This document shows, piece by piece, positions 24,097 to 28,244 of a stretch of DNA of 28,244 bases (the first letter of the stretch is position 1; the number at the start of each line of letters is the position of its first letter). The translations under genes and the position numbers were made by a program. Under the pieces are notes generated by a model. The model had not been told where the DNA came from and made no database searches. It saw only the letters and a program-made list of their open reading frames with translations. The DNA comes from a virus, in IMG/VR virus record IMGVR_UViG_3300032265_002322, positions 1 to 28,244 of that record. One strand, written 5' to 3'.

Positions 24097-27000
24097 ATGG
24101 CTAATACAGTATCCTCATTAAGTTATGCCAATACATTTGGTGATTGGATGGTTTCGACCAACAATCTAGTTATCGAAAACAACATTCTTGCCAAAGATAA
24201 TTATGTCAAAGATTCTGGAACATTATATCTTTCCGAAAGTTCACAAACTGCTTTACAATCAAACGGTAATGTTATCGTTTCAAAAGTTTTTTCAGTAACA
24301 GGTATTGGTTCATCTGCAACTATTCAAAACAATTTAAATGTTCAAGGTCAAGGTTACTTTTCAAATGGAAATTTGAGTCTTGCAACAACAGGAACTGCAA
24401 ACGTTGGTAATGTATTGAATGTTTTAGGATCAGGTAACGCATTAATAGTTTCAAATAATGCTATAATTGGTGGTAATGTTGCAATATCATATGCAACCAT
24501 CACAAGAACATTACAGGCAAACAATACTGTAAACACATCTTACGCTTCAGTATATAATACCATATTTGCAAATAAATTACAAGCAAACAATAGTACATTA
24601 ACAGATGTTTCAGTTGCAAATAGTTCCAGTTATACAAATTATTTACAAGCAAATACAAATATATTAACCGGATCATTACAGGCTAATGACTTTGTTAATA
24701 CTAGAACTATGTCTGTCACTGGTGTTACATACACTAATGTGTTACAGGCTAATACTTCATCAAACACATCAAATGCAAGTATTGTTTGGACTTTATATGC
24801 AAATAATGTGCAAGCTAATGCTACAGTTAATACAACAACTGCTTCAATTACTGGCACAACATTTACCAATAATTTACAGGCCAATACACAGGCCAATACG
24901 CAAACACTTTCTGTGACTCAAACTGGATTTGTTAATTTATTACAAGCCAATTCACTAGTCAACACCAGAACCATGTCTGTTACTGGTACAACTTATACTG
25001 ATGTTCTACAAGCTAATAGTGCAGCCAATACTACAACAATGTCAGTTACTGGAACTACATTCACTGATGTGATGCAGGCAAATTCAGCAGCCAATACTAG
25101 AACCATGTCTGTTACTGGCGTAACTTATACTGATGTTCTACAAGCCAATTCAGCAGCCAATACTAGAACAATGTCTGTTACTGGTACAACATATACTGAT
25201 GTTCTACAAGCCAATTCGGCAGCCAATACTAGAACCATGTCTGTTACTGGAACCACAAGAACTGATGTGTTACAAGCTAATAGCGCAGCCAATACTAGAA
25301 CCATGTCTGTTACTGGAACCACACTCACTGATGTTCTACAAGCTAATTCTGCGGCTAACACCAGAACCATGTCAGTTACTGGTGTAACATATACTGATGT
25401 TCTACAAGCCAATTCGGCAGCCAATACTAGAACAATGTCTGTTACTGGAACCACACTCACCGATTTGTTAGTAGCAAATACTAGAATTAATACAGTAAAT
25501 GTTTGGGCAACAAATACAGTAACAGCAAATACAATAAGAGCAAATAATGATGTTTATACACCAAACATAGCAGTTACAAAATTGTTAGATGCAAGCTTAG
25601 CTGAAGTTTATGCTAAGAGTTTGCAAGTTACAAATGATTTTGGTATTGGTGGCAATTTTGTTATCAATGGTAAAACAGTATACAATGTAAACGAATTTAC
25701 ATTAAGCCAAAACGCAAAAAATCAAACATCATATTTCAGAGTTTATAGAACGATTGATGGAACATCCAATACTGCTACGGCCAATGCAACAATTCGTTGG
25801 AATGAAGCAGGAAACTATTTTGACATTAATGATGTAAATAGTTTTGAAGCGGCTTCATACTACAGAATTATTACCGAACAACAACTTAGCGATTCAACAA
25901 CATCAATAAGTTCAATAACTGCCGCATCATCCAAAGCCGCAAACACATTAAATACCGCATTACAAACTGCAAATACTTTCTTAAAAGCAAGAATAGATTC
26001 AGCAGACTCTTTTGCCAATGGTTCATTTGTAAGAGCCAATTCTGGTTATGCCGCAGCAAACTCAGGAGCTTCATTTGCAAACGGTGCATTTGATCGTGCA
26101 AATGCTTCATATGCTGCAGCAAACAATGTTGGACCACAAATTGAACCAGCACATGCAAAAGCTAATGCGGCTTTTGCAAAAGCTAATGCTGCAACATCTG
26201 AGATTAAGGGAACAACAGGTTCAATATCACCAATTGATGCATCATTGACATTTACATCAAATAATGGTGTACAAATTTATGCAACTACTGCAAACACCTT
26301 AGCAATCAGCACATCACAAGATTTGCGGACTACCGCAAGTCCGTTATTTACCGGATTAACAGTAACAGGAACTCCTCTGTCAACATCATCTGGTGGTACT
26401 GGTTCAACATCAGCTTCATCAGCATTCAACACATTGGTTGCTGCTGCTACAGGTACAGCAAGTGGAACTTCAGGTTATGTACTTGCAACTGGTGGTTCAG
26501 GTAACTTTTATTGGACTGCTGCTGGTGCAGGCGGTGCAGGCACTCAACCTGGTACCAGAATTACATCCAATAGATTGTCTTATACTGGTGATGGTACAAC
26601 AACAATATATACAACACCAACATTCAGTCAGGCCAACCAAGTTAGAGTGTATATTAACGGTGTTCGTCAATTAGAATCTGAGTATAGTTTAAATTCTGGC
26701 ACATCTAGAGTAACAATGACTGTTGCACCAGTTGTTAATGATAAAATATTGGTCGAAGTAGATGGTTATGCAGTATATGAATATTTTGCAAACAATATTA
26801 CATATGGACCAGCAACAGGTGCTCTTTCAACAGGATCAATTCAACTTGCAATTGACACATTAGAATCTGGTAAAATGCCTAAATCTGGTGGCACATTTAC
26901 TGGTACAGTGGTTGGTCTAACACCTGCCACCGCATCTAATGATACTACAATTCCAACTACTGCTTTCGTTAAAAATGCATTGAATGTTGGCACAGGAACA

Positions 27001-28244
27001 ACTTATACAATGAGTATATCTGGTTCTGCTGCATATGCAACAAGTGCTGGAAACGCAACACAAGCTGGCGGATTAAATGTACATGCCGGCAGAAACAATG
27101 AAGCAAATAAAATTGTAAGAACTGATGTAAACGGTTATATACAAGCAGGTTATATCAACTCATCTAATGGTGACGAAAATAATGCAAGCAGTCCTGCAAG
27201 AGTTTGGGGCACAAACGGCGGTGATAGTTATTTACGCACATATCAAACTGGATCGTTGAGTGTTGGATACGCAGGTTCTGCTGGTTCTGCTACAAATGCT
27301 GGATATGCTGGATATGCTGGAAGTGCTGGGTCTGCTACAAATGCTGGGTATGCTACAAGTGCTGGTTCTGCTACAAATGCTGGGTATGCTACAAGTGCTG
27401 GTTCTGCTAGTTCTGCTGGAAATGCTGCATATGCAACTGATTCGGGACGTTCATATAACTATACTCAATCAACCAATCAAAACTGGAACACAGATTTCGC
27501 AACAACTCCTCCTGGTAGTACAGTTCTCCGTGGTGACACACAATGGGGAAGTTATACGGGTGGTCCAGGTGGCACATGGTGGTTCCAACAAAACATGCGA
27601 CACACAAATACTTCCAATGTATGGGGTGTTCAAGTTGCATGGGGTTGGGAAGACAATGCAAACATACTTAGAACCAGAAACGTGTCTCAAGGAAATTACG
27701 GTGGCTGGGTAACATACATTAACAGTACCAACATTGGTTCACAATCTGTTGCTTATGCTGGTAGTGCTGGTTCTTCATATTCATCATCAAATGCTGGATA
27801 TGCTGGAAGTGCTGGATATGCTTACAGTGCTGGTTCTTCATATTCATCAACAAATGCTAGTTATGCTGCAAGTGCTGCATATGCTGGTTATTCATATTCA
27901 TCATCAAATGCTGGGTATGCTGATAGTGCTGGATATTCATATTATGGTCGAAAAGTATATAATGATGGTACATATTCTGGAAGTGGATGGACGGAACCAT
28001 CAGACTTAGGCGTTAGATATGCTAGTAGTGCTGGGTCTGCTGGATATGCTGGATATGCTGGAAGTGCTGGATATGCTGGATATGCTGGAAGTGCTGGATA
28101 TGCTGCTTCTGCTGGATCAGTAGGAGTTCCTGCGGTGGGCGGAATTGGTTCAATTGCACAATTTTTCTGTGATTATGGTGCCATGTATAATTACGGAGGA
28201 AACCTTTGGAATACAAATTCATATATAGATTACCAAGGCGGTAC
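24097..28244 (+). CDS. Long tail fibre / adhesin, 3' end beyond window
   Basis: An open frame of 1382 codons with no stop before the right edge; ATG at 24097 with AAAAAGG upstream. Domains in order: N-terminal attachment region (1-150, MANTVSSLSYANTFGDWM); LQAN-rich degenerate repeats (150-285); eight 22-residue repeats (about 290-460) with TMSVTGTTYTDVLQAN; helical AF--AN heptads (634-698); a beta domain with IYTTPTFSQANQVRVYINGVRQ (about 830-890); KMPKSGGTFTG and TTIPTTAFVKNAL, standard tail-fibre motifs (925-955); a shaft domain with RVWGTNGGDSYLRTYQTGSLSVG; Gly-Tyr-Ala/Gly-Ser-Ala triplet stretches alternating with Trp/Gly-rich globular parts (1122-1215, 1284-1305, 1342 onward). It is most likely a receptor-binding fibre; the tip and any chaperone are not visible. 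Confidence 0.85.
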   Translation, partial: MANTVSSLSYANTFGDWMVSTNNLVIENNILAKDNYVKDSGTLYLSESSQTALQSNGNVIVSKVFSVTGIGSSATIQNNLNVQGQGYFSNGNLSLATTGTANVGNVLNVLGSGNALIVSNNAIIGGNVAISYATITRTLQANNTVNTSYASVYNTIFANKLQANNSTLTDVSVANSSSYTNYLQANTNILTGSLQANDFVNTRTMSVTGVTYTNVLQANTSSNTSNASIVWTLYANNVQANATVNTTTASITGTTFTNNLQANTQANTQTLSVTQTGFVNLLQANSLVNTRTMSVTGTTYTDVLQANSAANTTTMSVTGTTFTDVMQANSAANTRTMSVTGVTYTDVLQANSAANTRTMSVTGTTYTDVLQANSAANTRTMSVTGTTRTDVLQANSAANTRTMSVTGTTLTDVLQANSAANTRTMSVTGVTYTDVLQANSAANTRTMSVTGTTLTDLLVANTRINTVNVWATNTVTANTIRANNDVYTPNIAVTKLLDASLAEVYAKSLQVTNDFGIGGNFVINGKTVYNVNEFTLSQNAKNQTSYFRVYRTIDGTSNTATANATIRWNEAGNYFDINDVNSFEAASYYRIITEQQLSDSTTSISSITAASSKAANTLNTALQTANTFLKARIDSADSFANGSFVRANSGYAAANSGASFANGAFDRANASYAAANNVGPQIEPAHAKANAAFAKANAATSEIKGTTGSISPIDASLTFTSNNGVQIYATTANTLAISTSQDLRTTASPLFTGLTVTGTPLSTSSGGTGSTSASSAFNTLVAAATGTASGTSGYVLATGGSGNFYWTAAGAGGAGTQPGTRITSNRLSYTGDGTTTIYTTPTFSQANQVRVYINGVRQLESEYSLNSGTSRVTMTVAPVVNDKILVEVDGYAVYEYFANNITYGPATGALSTGSIQLAIDTLESGKMPKSGGTFTGTVVGLTPATASNDTTIPTTAFVKNALNVGTGTTYTMSISGSAAYATSAGNATQAGGLNVHAGRNNEANKIVRTDVNGYIQAGYINSSNGDENNASSPARVWGTNGGDSYLRTYQTGSLSVGYAGSAGSATNAGYAGYAGSAGSATNAGYATSAGSATNAGYATSAGSASSAGNAAYATDSGRSYNYTQSTNQNWNTDFATTPPGSTVLRGDTQWGSYTGGPGGTWWFQQNMRHTNTSNVWGVQVAWGWEDNANILRTRNVSQGNYGGWVTYINSTNIGSQSVAYAGSAGSSYSSSNAGYAGSAGYAYSAGSSYSSTNASYAASAAYAGYSYSSSNAGYADSAGYSYYGRKVYNDGTYSGSGWTEPSDLGVRYASSAGSAGYAGYAGSAGYAGYAGSAGYAASAGSVGVPAVGGIGSIAQFFCDYGAMYNYGGNLWNTNSYIDYQGG
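24943..25473 (+). repeat. 66-bp tandem repeats in the tail fibre gene (8 units)
   Basis: The codon ATG of the TMSVTG motif recurs at 24973, 25039, 25105, 25171, 25237, 25303, 25369 and 25435, exactly every 66 bases. Each unit encodes 22 residues: ANTRTMSVTGTTYTDVLQAN plus two. The DNA is nearly identical between units (for example CCAATACTAGAACCATGTCT), with changes concentrated in the TTYT position. More degenerate relatives precede the array from about 24700. Confidence 0.92.
25997..26190 (+). repeat. AF--AN heptad repeat segment in the tail fibre
   Basis: Residues about 634-698 read SFANGSFVRANSGYAAANSG, SFANGAFDRANASYAAAN, then AKANAAFAKANAA. This is the same heptad grammar as the long repeat of the fibre gene at 14250-16052, including the identical ASFANGAFDRAN-type wording. 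It probably forms a short trimeric coiled coil between the beta repeats and the distal fibre. Confidence 0.8.
27256..28113 (+). repeat. Interspersed xxA triplet (GYA/GSA) repeat blocks in distal fibre
   Basis: Three blocks (27256-27438, 27751-27942, 28012-28113) consist almost entirely of residue triplets ending in Ala or, in places, Ser: GYA, GSA, TNA, TSA. At DNA level the 9-base words GGATATGCT and GGAAGTGCT, with Gly codon variants GGT and GGG, dominate. Globular segments of about 100 and about 25 residues separate the blocks, and a further segment starts after the third. Confidence 0.88.

Noticed and set aside
25125-25460. Antisense reading frame of 111 codons across the 66-bp repeats
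   Set aside because: It is periodic only because the sense repeat is periodic; it has no ribosome site and lies fully within the fibre gene.
24943-25473. CRISPR-like array
   Set aside because: The units are contiguous 66-base coding repeats with no unique spacers, in frame with a long protein.
27260-27712. Overlapping plus-strand frame of 150 codons rich in Leu/Met/Val
   Set aside because: It reads GGATATGCT repeats out of frame; the fibre frame through the same bases is open to the window end.

Overview
The window is part of the virion morphogenesis region of a large T4-like contractile-tailed phage (myovirus). The order of recognisable proteins (gp26, gp4, gp48, gp53, gp27-like, gp5, gp25, gp6, gp7-like, gp8, a giant DUF4815-type protein, then long fibres) resembles marine and freshwater T4-like phages such as cyanophages and pelagiphages more than coliphage T4. 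The DNA is AT-rich, densely coding and full of 1-10 bp junctions or short overlaps. I see no tRNA, rRNA, integrase, IS or CRISPR. The host cannot be read from this window. No gene-free stretch exceeds 300 bases; the longest is 89 bases (8551-8639).

Left arm (1-2771, minus strand), read right to left: a gp4-like head completion protein with a nuclease-like PD...ExK pattern, a conserved protein that may be gp2, a tail-tube-fold baseplate protein, and gp26. The 3' end of gp26 carries a canonical slippery heptamer (T TTT TTC) from which the -1 frame runs without a stop into a 62-codon extension. This resembles the G/GT tail-chaperone frameshift of lambda-type phages. The partial gene that follows starts directly after the stop of the extension and would be the tape-measure candidate by analogy.

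Right arm (2803-28244, plus strand): gp48 and gp53, the gp27-like hub, and a gp5 spike that appears as separate genes: a 98-residue OB-fold protein, a 271-residue helical hydrophobic protein of unknown function, and a 286-residue beta-helix protein ending in a histidine-rich tip motif. I see no lysozyme domain. An unknown structural protein follows, then the wedge genes gp25, gp6, gp7-like and gp8, a heptad-repeat fibre gene inserted between gp7 and gp8, a 2142-residue DUF4815-type protein, a small coiled-coil protein, and a tail fibre of at least 1382 residues that runs off the window.

The genes fit one assembly pathway: hub and spike (gp27, gp5 parts), wedges (gp6, gp7, gp8, gp25, gp53), tube cap (gp48 and the tube-fold protein), assembly chaperones (gp26 and its extension) and adsorption fibres. 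T4-late-type promoter motifs (NATAAATA or one-mismatch variants) sit at the divergent junction near 2770, before gp25 and before gp8. The strongest items for a second look are the gp26 frameshift, the split lysozyme-less spike, a GGSGY-type module shared by four successive structural proteins, and the repeat architecture of the two fibres.
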